From positions 279,366,070-279,430,069 of the forward strand of contig NC_134397.1 of assembly GCF_050003625.1 (NCBI RefSeq): DNA of 64,000 bases, read 5' to 3'. Numbering within the stretch: position 1 is the first letter of the stretch; each line of letters opens with the position of its first letter. The notes beneath the pieces are model-generated. The model was not told the DNA's origin, made no database searches, and saw nothing but the letters and a program-made list of their open reading frames with translations. Shown in pieces: positions 48,216 through 60,680 of this stretch. A program made the translations under genes and the position numbers. This DNA comes from Haematobia irritans (Eukaryota; Arthropoda; Insecta; Diptera; Muscidae).

Positions 48216-48680
48216 TTTCCAGGTATACCGGTATGAAGTGAGCGTCAAGATACAAATGTCTTGATCGGGAACATTTGTTGTGAGCGAGCACCTATTTTTT
48301 TTTTTGGTTTATTTTCTATGACATCTGTGAAAAATGTTTAGCATATATCATGCCATTGAACAGACAATATCATATTTTTAATCGTGTTATAAATGGCAAA
48401 TTTTGTTTTTATTTTTTATTTTCATTTGAAGTGTAGTCGAGGCATATGGTGATCATACCCTATCAGAAGCAACGTGCAAAATATGATTTCAAAGGTTCAA
48501 AAATAATGATTTTGATGTGAGAAATGAAGATCGTGGAAGACCACCAAAAAATTTGAAGACACCGAATCGCAAACGATATTGGTTGGAGATGACACTTTTA
48601 GTCGATAGCAAATGGCAGCAATGTTAAATGTTGCACAACAAACAATTTCTGGCCGTTTTTACTTTCCCATTAATAATTAG
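48216..48680 (+). pseudogene. mariner transposon 5' remnant
   Basis: It begins AGGTATACCGGTATGAAGTG, as at 25890. A transposase N-terminal fragment follows at 48436 onward: VEAYGDHTLSEATCK, then an in-frame stop where Trp is expected (TGA), then FQRFKNNDFDVRNEDRGRPP. A one-base shift then moves the frame to KFEDTESQ and a GDDTFSR segment ending in another stop, followed by QMAAMLNV. This is the mariner DNA-binding domain of a mauritiana-like lineage, not the Himar1 type. No catalytic domain is left. Confidence 0.82.
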
Positions 48681-48689
48681 AGTTTTATT

Positions 48690-51334
48690 TTCAAAAAAAA
48701 AAAAAAAAACTTACACTACGAACTCACCGTCGTTGTGATTGCTCTTCATTTTATCGAAAGTTTTTTTTTCACTTTTCAAATTTCACATCAAATCGGATAA
48801 AAATGTTGGCATTTATCCTCCGGAAAACAATAAGATAAACAGACAAGCGAACAGATATCCAAAGTTAAACCGATTATTTAAGCTATGTATCGGACAAAAA
48901 ACCTCACGTATTGCTTTAGGGTATGCAAATTTACACCTCGTCCAAGTTTATCATGGCTTCATTTCTGTTATTAATCTTTAAAAAAAACTGAATGTGTTTC
49001 CAAAACATTATTTCGAATGCCAAACAGAAGAAACACTGTATTAGAATATTGCTGGAAATTTATAAACTTGTGATGAGTTAGGGGAAAACTTTTATCTATC
49101 GGGATGTATGTTTATAACGACTTCGATTTATAATGGATATTTGCTAAACTTTTTCTATCCTGTTTTACATACACTTAGATTAACTATATCCAAATCTATA
49201 TTTACATATAAGGTCTTCTTTGCCCGTTTATGGTCAAATTATCCAAGGAATTGAAAAAAATGTATTATCGACACTATTAAACCAGAACCCAATTTAAATA
49301 CACAAAATAAGAAAAAAACAACACCAGCAGACGAACGAACCATGACGCAAAAGGTTAAAAATACAAAAATACAAATGAACTCCTTAGAGAGAACCCACTG
49401 ACCACTACTTCCCCCTACCATACCAAGCCATAACCACAATCCACGGAAACTTGCGTAAATAATCCTAATACAAAGCGTAAATAAAGTCCGAATACAAACC
49501 TTTGTCGAAAACAAATAACCCTAAAATGCCGAACTGACCTTTTTCTTCTTGGAGTGCAAACTATTAAAATTTAGAGATTATCTAAGCAATCTCTGTGGAA
49601 TATCCCATAATAGAGTATGATAAACATACGTGTGTATGTGTGTGTATGTTCATGTGTAGTCTCCATAATATTCGAAAAAAGGATACAAGCGAACCGAAAT
49701 ACAAAATGCCAAACATAAACACATGTAACAATAGTTGCAGCAGCAGCAACAACAACAACACAAGCAGAAAAGTAGTTAATAACAAAGTACCAAATGTGAA
49801 TGTATGACCATTTGAACCCATGTGCATGTGGATGTGTGTCCAACTGAGTGTTTGTTTGACACGGAAGGGTGCTGTTGTTTATCCTGCTGTTGCTTATTTA
49901 TGTAGTCGAAATGTGTGGGTGCATGTGTGTATGCGTGTGAGTGTTTAGTTAATATTTAAAGTGAGAGCTAAAGTACCGTAAACAATACCACCGCCACCAC
50001 CGCAATAATGACGCCTGCCATCACATTTATTTGTCGGCTCTGTTTACTGGGTTGGCTCTTCAGATAGGCTTCTTTACTGTCTCTAAATGGTCTTTGTGTG
50101 TGTGCGTGTGTGAATTTTCTTACAACACCAACTAACAACTGAAACTCTGACATACTTTATTGTTATTACTTTTGTTTGTTACGCGATGTGTGGATATTTA
50201 GCCCCACCCCATGCCGTAGCAACACAAGGACCTCTATCACGTTCCTCTTCTTTTTGTTCTAATGCAATTATTCTCAAACTTAAAATATTTCAAAGTCCGT
50301 GTAGCCGAGAAACAACTTCCACTTTAGCTTCTCATAGATGCGTGATTCTTAGGTCCTGGTGTTGTGGTCCTATGTACGTGTACGAGTATACATAGAGTGG
50401 ACCTGCACACTTAAGAGATATTAAAGATTAATGGCCACTAAACATCCCAAAGACTCATTTGTTGGTTATGCCAAAACCTGGGGTAGGAGCAAAAGGGCAG
50501 GTAGGCTGGATGGATGGGATGGATGGGAGTTCGGCCACATCACAAAATACAAGATTAATATCAATGATTTTATTGAATGATGAGAGGCAATAAAAACTCA
50601 ACAAAATGCCTTTGTACATTAAAAGCCAACAAACACGCTATCGCAATTTTAAATATCTCATCCGATATGCATGGCAAACTTTTTGCCCGGAGATCGTGCG
50701 TGTGTGCATGTGAGCGTGTATGCTTCCCAGGAGCAAAGAATTCATTTACAATTAAAGATTATTTGCAAATTCAATTAAAATCGAAAAATAATTGTTGCTT
50801 TGCTTGTTTGGCAACCAAGGGAAAGTTTCTCGTGTTTGCCTCGTTATTAAATGCGAACTTAAATTATGGTTCTCCAGGGTATTTGTGAAGTATGTAATAT
50901 ATTAGTTTGTGGTTTTCGAAACACCATCAGATGATTATATTTAAGATTTTTTTTTGATATCCATGGTGGTTTTATTGATTGAATTGTGTGTGTGTGTGTG
51001 TGTGTTTTTTTCATCGCGGCATTCCTCCACTAAATTTCAGGAGTTATGTTAACAGGAGAAAAAGGCCTAAATAAGTGCTATTGCAAAGATGTCATAGCAT
51101 ATTAAATGCATGGAAAAAATTTACTAAATTCGTGTTATCACGCACATTCGAGATTTATTAGGCAAAAAGCCCACATAATAAAAAACCAAACCTAAAATCA
51201 AAGAAATTAAAGTTCTTTCGAGTTTCAAGTCTAATTCACCTCTGGTTTAGCGTATTTATTCTGATAATTGTTTTATAGTTTCGCTGCAAGTAGAAGATGC
51301 TGATAAGGAAAGTGAAATTTCCGAAATTATCATA
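48690..51334. other. noncoding stretch with GT-rich microsatellites
   Basis: There are GTGT/GTAT runs near 49630-49655 and 49915-49945, CAACAA near 49740-49765, and an about 20-base GT run at 50985-51004. Around 51265-51310 GTTTCGCTGCAAGTAGAAGATGC matches the repeat at 28975-29000. No gene is recognised. Confidence 0.45.
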
Positions 51335-51820
51335 CACTCAAAAAAAAAGTGAACCCTATATTTCACTAAAACTGATTTAATTCATGGAATTATTACGTTT
51401 TAAGTAAGTTTCCATGGATTTAATAAATTTTTACGTACGTTAGTTAAATTAACTAAAATAGAGGAGAAAATTATACCCAAATGAAACACAAAGATTTACT
51501 AAATTCGTACTTCTCGCAAAATAGTTCATTATTTCTTTAAATTTGTAAATTTTACTAAAAATGCGCACATCTTGAACTTCGTATGGCACTAAAGACATCC
51601 TTGCAATTTTGAACTACAATTTTTTACTTCAAACTGCAAAATTTTCTTTAACAAGTGAAAAAAATTAATTATGTCTAATAAATTTTCTTGAATTTGTCGA
51701 AAAATATTTACTTATTTTTGTGATATCGGCGTGATGTCAGCGTTTTTAATACTGTTTAGTTAAAATTTTCTAAAATTAACCAAAAATTTTCTTCATGGTG
51801 GGTTCACTGTTTTTTCAGTG
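51335..51820 (+). mobile_element. TA-target MITE (GTGAACCCACC family), compact copy
   Basis: This 486-bp element runs from CACTCAAAAAAAAAGTGAACC to GGTGGGTTCACTGTTTTTTCAGTG, with TA at 51333-51334 and 51821-51822. This is probably the standard uninterrupted form of the family. Confidence 0.88.
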
Positions 51821-51856
51821 TACTAAATTCAACTTATTTTTATTGCAAACAAATTA

Positions 51857-53954
51857 CACGGTGCTACAAAATTGAATGAAGTAGAAGAACCTGGGACCGG
51901 ATATTATTTTTCTTGTAGGTCTTGTCGAGTTAAAGAAGAATCCAATAGTGAAATTGGCCGGGCACCCAAAAATCCGGATTTACGGTTAAAAAACCGGTTT
52001 TTTTACCTTTGCCCACTTATATGCCTGTAATTTTGTTGATATTGATCCGATTTTAAATTTACTAATAGATTTGGAAAGAAAAAATTGAGTTCTTTCGAAC
52101 GATATAAAATTTATCTAAGAAAATTTGATAAATTTGAATGTTATTGTCCAGCAAACACAAAATTTATAGATTTTTCAAAAAATTTTCAACTTTGTTGACG
52201 TTTTTATACATTTTTTTATTAAGAAACTATAATAGTATTGAATTTATTCAAAAAGAACGTTTATTTACGATTACAACGTATATTTGGGGATAAAAATAGA
52301 TAAGCAATTGACTGAGTTATTTAACTTTTCATGAAAACAAAATATTTACCAAAATGCCTGCACAATGTTTTTGGTGTTGTTTCTATGCACTATTATCTAT
52401 TAAGTGAAATCAAGCTCAAACTAAGTTAACATATATAGTTAAAAATGATTACTAGTCCTCTTACGTTTGTACAACAAACCATCTGTTTCTCGTTTGAGAG
52501 ACCAGCAATAATTTGCCAGCATTCTTATGTGACTCTTTCCATCGAAACGCGTTTCCATTTGTAAAATTTCTTGGTGAAATCGTTCTCCCTGCTCGTCACT
52601 GAATTGACCAAGGTTTTCGGGGAAAAAATCTAAATGTGCATGCAGAAAATGAATCTTTATGGACATTCGACATCCCATTTCAGCATAGGACTCAAGAAAT
52701 TCATTTACCACTTTAACATAGTTAGGACTTTTTTTGTTTCCCAAAAAGTTTTGACATAAGGAAATGAAACTATTCCATGCTCTGTTTTCTATCTCATTAA
52801 GCTTCTCAGAAAAAATTTCATCAAGCATAATTTTTCGTATTTGCGGTCCTATAAAAATACCTAAAAAACAACAATAACATAAAGTTAATATAACAGTATC
52901 TAACAAAAAAGTGTTAAGTACCTTCTTTTATTTTGCCTCCACTTATTTGTGGGAAAACAGATTTTAAATACAAAAAAGCGTCGCTTTCTACATCCAGCCG
53001 CTTTACAAACTGTTTCATATAGCCTAACTTAAGGTGCAGTGGCGGTAAAATAATTTTATCTGATTGCACAAGAGGAATATTCTTAACGTTTTTGTGGCCT
53101 ATTTTAAAAGATGTCCTTGCAGGCCAGTTTTTACGCCTTATTGATCATCACTGCGACTGTCCCACTCGCAGAGATAGCAAGGGTACTTAGTATTACCTCC
53201 TTGCATTCCAAACAATATTGTCAGAACTTTTAAATCTGCAATAATTTGCCACTGATATTTTCTATAATTTATTAAATCCAGAATTTTTCGCATTGTAGCG
53301 TATGACTCCTTCATTTTTGTAGCGTAAGCTATCGGCACTGATGGCAATTCGTTTCTATTGTGCAATAATACTGCCTTAAGGCCTTCAAAATAAGTTAGTT
53401 CATTGTAAATTAAAAGAGAATCATTAATACCTACTTTTACACGATCCGTCCAAAAAAAAAATGTCACTTAAATTTATTTGACCAACCTATGAAAAGTTAA
53501 ATAACTCAGTCAATTGCTTATCTATTTTTATCCCCAAATATACGTTGTAATCGTAAATAAACGTTCTTTTTGAATAAATTCAATACTATTATAGTTTTTT
53601 AATAAAAAAATGTATAAAAACGTCAACAAAGTTGAAAATTTTTTGAAAAATCTATAAATTTTGTGTTTGCTGGACAATAACACTCAAATTTATCAAGTTT
53701 TCTTAGATAAATTATATATCGTTCGAAAGAACTCAATTTTTTCTTTCCAAATCTATTAATAAATTTAAAATCGGATCAATATCAACAAAATTACAGGCAT
53801 ATAAGTGGGCAAAGGTAAAAAAACCGGTTTTTTAACCGTAAATCCGGATTTTTGGGTGCCCGGCCAATTTCACTATTGTATTCTTCTTTAACTCGACAAA
53901 ACCTACAAGAAAAATAATATCTGGTCCCAAGTTTTTTTGGACTGTAGCACCGTG
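51857..53954 (-). mobile_element. 2.1-kb DNA transposon with about 470-bp inverted repeats
   Basis: The left arm (51857-52331) and right arm (53490-53954) are inverted copies of each other, beginning CACGGTGCTACA and including CCGGGCACCCAAAAATCCGG and GATAAGCAATTGACTGAG. TTA flanks both ends (51854-51856 and 53955-53957), a 3-bp target duplication. The interior carries a broken gene on the minus strand. I cannot assign the superfamily: CAC ends with a 3-bp duplication would allow a CMC-type element, but this is not proven. Confidence 0.85.
52439..53467 (-). pseudogene. broken gene of the long-TIR transposon, with a 61-bp intron
   Basis: The 5' part (from 53467) encodes YEGL-like text, IIADLKVLTILFGMQGGN and YPCYLCEWDSRSDDQ, a C-x2-C motif. 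A frameshift just after it (about 53130-53137) is needed to continue into NWPARTSFKIGHKNV and LPPLHLKLGYMKQF. A canonical intron (52861-52921) splits KIKEG from IFIGPQIRKIM. The last exon has HAHLDFFPENLGQFSDEQG and ERFHQEILQM, then MLANYCWSLKRE. These motifs match a family repeated in many arthropod and cnidarian genomes that I know only as uncharacterised proteins. It lies inside long inverted repeats, so it probably is, or rides with, the transposase. A DDE triad cannot be assigned from the sequence alone. Confidence 0.75.
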
Positions 53955-53984
53955 TTATTTATATATTTTCCACAGTCCAATGTA

Positions 53985-54220
53985 CTCGTATGTATTTCTC
54001 AAAAATTGTCTGAACTTAACGTGGGTATAAAGTTCAATGACCGTACGTATAAGTTCAATGTGAACAAAAGCAGAAGAAGATGTTCGTACGATACCCAGAA
54101 ATAGTGATAATGAGCTAACATACTGTATGGTTAAAATGGTCATGACTTGTCGCCAATTATTTTATTCTTTACTTTTAGTTCAATTTTCTTCTATGAGATG
54201 ATGTAATTTCATTAATTGTA
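53985..54220. repeat. partial copy of the MITE at 54536-55088
   Basis: GTTCAATGTGAACAAAAGCAGAAGAAG, ATGGTTAAAATGGTCATGA and TTCTTCTATGAGATGATGTAAT match the interior of the neighbouring element at 54700-54880. No terminal repeats are kept. Confidence 0.65.
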
Positions 54221-54379
54221 TTTAAAAATATACCAGGATCGGTTGCAACAGTTGGTAGAATTCTACCACATAGGGTCGATTTGTTACTGTTTGTTAGATA
54301 TGTAGAATTCTTTATGTTTGGTAGATTTTTACGAAATATTCCTCTCCAACTGAAAGGTTCTTCAATTCTCTGTAGAAAT

Positions 54380-54530
54380 AAACGTTTAACAGAATTTCCT
54401 ATAGAAATAAAAATATATAAAATCTTCTATAGAAATAAAATGTTGACAAAATTTTCTATAGAAATAAAATGTTGACAAAATTTTCTATAGAAATAAAATG
54501 TTGACAAAATTTTCTATAGAAATAAAATAA
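54380..54530 (-). repeat. 29-bp AT-rich tandem array, inverted
   Basis: About five units of TTCTATAGAAATAAAATGTTGACAAAATT, the reverse of the motif at 19030-19530, directly left of the MITE at 54536. Confidence 0.85.
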
Positions 54531-54535
54531 GAGTA

Positions 54536-55088
54536 CACAGAAAAAAGTGTCCGTAGTTAAACTAACGCTAAATTTAACTTATTTTTATTGGAAAAAAATG
54601 TATTTGCTTGCAGTTAAATGTTATTATTTTTAACGACATTTTTCACAGCTTAATGAAATCTTACTTTTTTTAAGTATATCTCAAAAATTTTATGAACTAA
54701 AGTTCGATGATATTGACATAAGTTCAATATGAACTAAACAAAAAGAAGATTTTCGTACGATTCGCAAAAATAGTAAGAATGAACTACTGCATGGTTAAAA
54801 TGGTCATGATTTTGGCTCCAATGATTTTCTTCTTTACTTTTAGTTAATTTTTTCTTCTATGAGAGGATGTAATTTCGTGAACTGCAGTTAAAAAGTACAG
54901 CAGGGCATTAAATTTTCCTGGTTTTAACAATGCTTTGAGGAAATCTCAAAATGTGTAGCAAAATTTAGTTCAATTTTCGTACGAGTTAGTTTATTCTTCC
55001 TATAAAACAGTTTACTTTTTTTTTGGTGTTTCGAAGTTATTTTTTCGGTAATTCATTTTTTCCATAAAACAGTTAACTTTTTTCTGTG
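54536..55088 (+). mobile_element. TA-target MITE with CACAGAAAAAAGT ends
   Basis: This 553-bp element starts CACAGAAAAAAGTGTCC and ends AACTTTTTTCTGTG, with TA at 54534-54535 and 55089-55090. It is noncoding. The end sequence resembles those of the other TA families. Confidence 0.82.
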
Positions 55089-55090
55089 TA

Positions 55091-56139
55091 AGCGTCTTAT
55101 GGCCTAAAGATTTTGCCCTAATGAAATTAATACACCTATTTGTCCAATGAAAAAACAAACACAAGAGCTAATTTAATGGCGTTTTCTTTTCTTGTAAAAA
55201 ATGCGCACTTTTTTCGCATTTTGCCCGGAAAATGTACTTTTTAGGTTCTTTTCTAAAAAAACAGGCAAAAGTGCGAAAAGGCTTCGAATTCTGTTGTGAA
55301 AATAGCGCCACGCATAGAGGCAAATTACGGGCATTTTCAGCACTGCCAACAAACGAGAGTGCTGCGATTGCCCTGTTTCCTTCTTTGAATTCTTTTCTGC
55401 CCGCTGAAATGATAGCATTTTTTTAGGTTGCTGGTAACATTTTAAAAATGCGCATTCTGTACAGACAAAATGAAAGCAAAGCACTTTTTTCACAAAAGAA
55501 AACACCATAAGATGCACTCCTCATGTATTTTGCTATTGTGGTCTGAAACATATATGGGAGTTACGTTTCCTCACATCAAAAAAAAAAACAACATAACAAA
55601 ACATTTAAAAAAATAAACTTGCAAAAGTAATCACTTAATAAATTAACGGATGCTATGAACTGTTTAATCGAATTCCAATGTGAAGACAATTAAGAAAATG
55701 TTTGAATAATTGAATTGTTGTTGTCTCCTTTAAACCAGTTTCTGTAAGTTGTCACATGTTGTTGTTAACTATAGAAACAAAAGCTTTGTTCGATAGTTCA
55801 GCATTAAGGTGGATTCAGCAGTAGCTTCTAAAAATAAATTTCGTGTTGTTGCATTACTGTAGTAACAAAACAAAATAAAAATAAGATTAAGGGATTTGTA
55901 GCTATATGAAAAGATAATGCACAGTGGGAGTAAAGATAATTCATTATGTAAGAGGAAAATTCCCAAATGTTTTCTCCATAAGAAGTTAGCATGAAGGGCC
56001 CAAAATTGAGTTATCTATCCGAGCCAGATCTATACTGAAGGCTATGGAAAATTGCATTCGCCCGAACTGAAACATGTACAGTCTAGGCGTGTATAGATTT
56101 GTATCTTTTCAATTGTTCTATTGATCAAGTTCCTCAATC
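55091..56139. other. noncoding stretch without recognised repeat
   Basis: A 114-codon minus frame at 55173-55517 (GC-richer, including GCAAATTACGGGC) has no motif I know and no splice support. It could be a fragment of an unlisted element. Confidence 0.4.
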
Positions 56140-56545
56140 TAATTTGTCCATAAAGCTCGAGTAATAATTAATTGTAAATTAACTTATGATTGAAAATGTT
56201 TGATCCAATAAACTTTTTTAATTAATACAAAAAATATTTAAAAATTATTGAACATTTTGGTACATATATATAAACTATACTATTAATAAGTTAACTATAT
56301 TTTTACTCAAAAAATAAAATTAAAATAATGTAAATAAATGATTGTCTCAATTAAAAAAAAAACTAATATAGTTTTGCGACCAAAATAAATTAAATTTAAC
56401 TTAAAAAATTAATTGATTTCAATTGTTAATCAAGTATATTATTTACTGATGTAATTATTTTTGTGATTGAAGCAATTTTTTAAAAAAAAAAAAATAAATA
56501 ATAATTTGATGAATTCTTGATTAAATCAGATATTTTTCTGTGTGG
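56140..56545. mobile_element. strongly degenerate AATTAA-rich MITE
   Basis: AATTAATTG, ATTGAAGCAATTTTTT and the end TCAGATATTTTTCTGTGTG recall the family at 10465-10737, but the boundaries are eroded. Confidence 0.4.
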
Positions 56546-59016
56546 CATAGATACTATAATTTTGAGACCAATATTTCTGGTAGCCATTATATTTTTTTAA
56601 TCCAATTTTTGTTTTCTTTGACATAACATATATTTGACGTATTACATCTTACTAAAATATATTGTTGAATTTCCTCTATTTCACGGTGTAATGGAAATCG
56701 CCATGAGCCAGTATCAATTTCAATTAATTTTCATAACAACTCACTTCAACTAAAACAAGAACAAAAACTACATGCATTATCACAATTAAACAATGCACAC
56801 CGTCATTATGACAATAAACTTCAGAAATATTGCCTCAATTAAATTAATGAAATAATTTTTCATCCCAGAAATGATTCAGTTTCTGTTTTTTTTTTTTTGT
56901 GTAATTCTTGTTGTGCCACCTCACATGCCGTGTCCAATTCGATTAAATGCCTGAAAATGTGATTTAAACGTTGTACTATCGGTTGTTGACCCTTGCCATC
57001 ATTCATGCTATTGACCACCTGGCCGACAAAACCAGGTGCAATGCGACATTATTTAATAATAATATTATTATTATTTTGAAATTAATTGTCCCAAATACGA
57101 GAGGTGACAACTATCGGGACTATGGCTGGGTGAGTGCGTTCGTGCGTGTGTGTGTGTGCATGACCATATTTGATGGAACGCATTTATCAATTGTCCATTT
57201 TTAATTCATATGCAACAAAGTGACAAACGGATGGACAGACATTTGGATAGGTGAATTGAAATACGTGCGAGCCAGCAATTGCGTTGATGATAGAAGTCTC
57301 CGAAATGAAAAGGTGTGAAGTGTTATTGGTGCTACTGACACTGTCACACCATAACTGCCTCCATGCTTGGATTCATTGGTTTTATTATTGAATTTAAATT
57401 CATATATGAATATGAATTTATGAATTGAACCACCCAAATGTTGTACGTAAATACATACACATATGCATATCTATGTATTTTACATACATACAATGCATGC
57501 TATCATCGTCATGATGGTTATGATTATTTTCATTTCATGAATGCAAATTATAGTTATTAATGTATGGATTGGATATTTGAATTGGATGAAGAAACCGGGC
57601 GGAGAGGGGCCAGAGTCCTTGTTCGGTAAAATTCCAAAAATGAAATTCAGTGAAAATGTTGGTTGTTCTTGGTGGGCAGTCGTGCGTTAAGCTGTGGTTT
57701 TACTATTTCCATTTTTTTTTCTGAATGTCCTATCAATGTTCAACGTCATCGTTAGTTTCATAGTCGCCGTCATCGTTGTTGTTATCGATGTAGTCGTCCA
57801 CATCGACATAGCCATAGTCATCATAATGACGATTATGGCCATTACTATGGCACGCCAAAGTACTTATTGTTGTAAAATATTAATTGAATGTGTACTTTTG
57901 GCCCAAGTTTTTTTTTTTTTCGTAGTACATTCGTAGGTCCCCCTGGCCATCTCAGAGGGCAGCAATAAAGCCAAAAACAAGGCAAACAAAAAAACAAAGA
58001 CCCAAGAACTTCTCAACCAAACAAATGCAGTCAGCCAACCTGACAGCCAGTCATCCAGCCAACAATCGAAGTCGATGGCCCACCGAAGCTCTGATGAAGT
58101 GACAATAAACGGGTGGAAATGACACAAAATGAATTATGACAGTGATGGGAAAACACCGTCGCCACGGTGGCAATGAATCGCCATTATGGGGATCATCGGG
58201 GTGATGAAGTATTGAGGGGTTGAACGATGGAAGTCAATGACGACAATAATGGTGGTGGCATAAAAAATTCATAAATACACGAAACATGCATAAAAATGTT
58301 ATTTTTTTAATGAGCGGTTGTTTGTTTTGTATACCTCCCTGTATTCCTTTTTAATACTCAAAGTGTGTTAAATTAATATAAAAATAATGAATTAAAAGGT
58401 GATTATTATTATTTTAATTTTAATTTTTATTGCACTTGCACATGATAATGTTTGAGTTTCTCTTTGTTTTTTTTTTTTTTGTTTTGTCGTTAAAAATTGA
58501 AACCTCATTTTAATGCAATTTTCAGGCTTTTTCGATTTTAAGATGCATATCATGGTGAGGGATTGACAAATGATAGCATTAATAGGATTGTATATTGATC
58601 ATCTTCATATGAAATTACAGAGGAGATGAAGTATTTTTAGGAATTTTAATAAGCTCATATTTCTCATACGTAGATCCTTGGAGCGAACAAGGGGAATATC
58701 TTGCAAATAAGCCTTATTCGAAGAAAGTAGAATGTCGACAATCTTCATTAAAAATTTTATTTTTACACATTTGTTCTAAGAATTTTGGAAATTTTTAATA
58801 CTTTACATTTTATTATTAATTTGCTACTTTTTAATATTAATTTAATAATTTAATAATTTTAAATAATTTAATATTATTTATTTGAAATGAAAAAGTAATC
58901 TTGTAAAACTAAACTTATTACGAGGGAGGCATTCACTTGAATCCAACTCGTTTTCAAAGTAAAACTGAGTTGAATATAAGAATTGAAAGGATAATGCAAT
59001 CCCATCATCAATCTAC
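56546..59016. other. noncoding stretch of higher complexity
   Basis: The 56920-58280 part is less AT-rich than its surroundings and not repeated elsewhere in the window. A paired E-box-like inverted repeat (CACCTGG and CCAGGTG) is at 57016-57038. No exon was recognised in the open frames at 57201-57437 or 57864-58127. Confidence 0.4.
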
Positions 59017-59018
59017 TA

Positions 59019-59578
59019 CCCAGCAAAAAAATTTGGAAGTTCTTCCAAAGGCACAACTTTAAAAGCACTTCCAGAAGATGCACTCCCAATGATGTTCTTT
59101 ATTTCGACTACCCAGGAAGTTCTTTTAATCCAATTTTTTATAACTTGATTTTTTCATATTTTTAATGGGTAATTTTAACTTTTTTTGTTTCAAATTGGTT
59201 AAAAACAGTTTAAGAATTCATAAAATGGTACAAATTATTTAAATTTTGTCGAAAAAAATGCTAAATCCAATCTGAAAAAATTGTGAATTTTTGAAAATAT
59301 TTGAGGTCAAACGTTTCAGACATGCGTTAGAATCCATTAAAAATTATAAAAAATTATAAAAATTATTTATTAGACAAAATATCACAGAATTTTTTAATTT
59401 ACATCCAAAACATTGAATTCGGATCACTTCTATAGGTGTGCATCGGCTGTTGAAATGGAGGACTTCCGTCCTATGACAAGCCCATGTTAAATTTATCGCT
59501 TCTGCGTCAATTTTGCAACACTTCCGGATCCCAAAAGAACATTTTCATTACTTTTTCGGCGACGCTTTTTTTACTGGG
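59019..59578 (+). mobile_element. MITE with CCCAGCAAAAAA ends, TA target duplication
   Basis: This 560-bp element is a close copy of 486-1026, starting CCCAGCAAAAAAATTTGG and ending TTTTTTTACTGGG, with TA at 59017-59018 and 59579-59580. The minus frame MGVHLLEVLLKLCLW occurs in both copies, so it is an element shadow and not a gene. Confidence 0.88.
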
Positions 59579-59844
59579 TATAAAAACAAGTAACACTCAT
59601 TGACAGAAAACAGTTAATCGAATGTGGCATCACAATGGGAGACGGTACAAAGTAAATTCCAGTAAATTTTACTTAGATTTGATTTTACAGTTAAATTAAA
59701 ACGTCTTATTATGTGTGGACTTTTGGCCAAACAAAAGGAGAATTATGTGTTGACTTTTGGCCAAACAACAGGAGAGTGAAATTTCTGTTTAATGAATTTA
59801 AATAGCTATTATGTTTTTTCATGTAAGAAAACATTTAATTTCTA

Positions 59845-60680
59845 CACTAAACAATAGTGAACCTTTCAGGACCCTAAAGCCAATTTAACTCTTTTTAATT
59901 CATGCCAATTATGTTTAGTTTAAATTTCTCCATTATGAAAATGTTTCTCTGGCGTTAATATTTTTTTGCGTACACTGAAAAACAGTGAACCCACCAGGAA
60001 AGATAACTTTCGATTAAATTTAGAAAATTTTGAACTTTTTTAGAAAATTTTAACTAAACGGTATTACAAGCGCTGGCATCACTATGGCAAAAATAAGTAA
60101 ATATTTTTCGACAAATTCAAGAAAATTTATTAGACATAACTAAATTTTTTCAGTAGTTAAAGAAAATTTTGTAGTTTTAAGAGAAATCTTGGAGTTCAAA
60201 ATTGCAAGAATGTCTTTAGCGACATACGAAGTTCATGATGGACACATTTTTGGTAAAATTTACAAATTTAAAGAAATAATGAACTATTTTGTAAGAAATA
60301 CGAAATTAGGAAATCTTTATGCTTTATTTGTGTATAACTTTTTCCCGTTTTTTAGTTCATTTAACTAACATACGCAAAAAATTATTTGACTAAAACAGTT
60401 TGGGTGATTTATACACAAATGAATTTTGAAAATTTACTAAATTAGAATTTTTAAATTTTACCACAAATGTACCCACCATGCAATTTTGCACTTCAGTTTT
60501 TTTCTTTCAAACACTGAAATTTTCTTTAGTATTTATTTCTAATAAATTTTCTTGAATTTGTCGAAACATATTTACTCATTTTTGTGATTTCGGTATTTAT
60601 AATACAGCTGAAATTTAATTAAATTTGTCTAAAATTAATCTAATATTTCCTTCCTGGTGGGTTCACTATTTTTTGATTGT
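59845..60680 (+). mobile_element. TA-target MITE (GTGAACCCACC family), interrupted
   Basis: It starts CACTAAACAATAGTGAACC after TA (59843-59844) and ends GGTGGGTTCACTATTTTTTGATTG. A half-length, inverted copy of the same family is inserted at 59973-60387. Confidence 0.75.
59973..60387 (-). mobile_element. half-length MITE nested in a relative
   Basis: It begins CACTGAAAAACAGTGAACC after TA and ends at GCAAAAAATTATTT, exactly where the copy at 10755-11176 also ends. The two are almost identical in sequence, with a 6-base difference near TCCGAT. Confidence 0.78.

Noticed and set aside
49239..49843. Hydrophobic minus-strand frames
   Set aside because: Leucine/valine-rich text comes from complements of CAACAA and GT microsatellites.
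57864..58127. Membrane-like 87-codon minus frame
   Set aside because: It is low-complexity W/L-rich text without a start context, splice sites or known motif.
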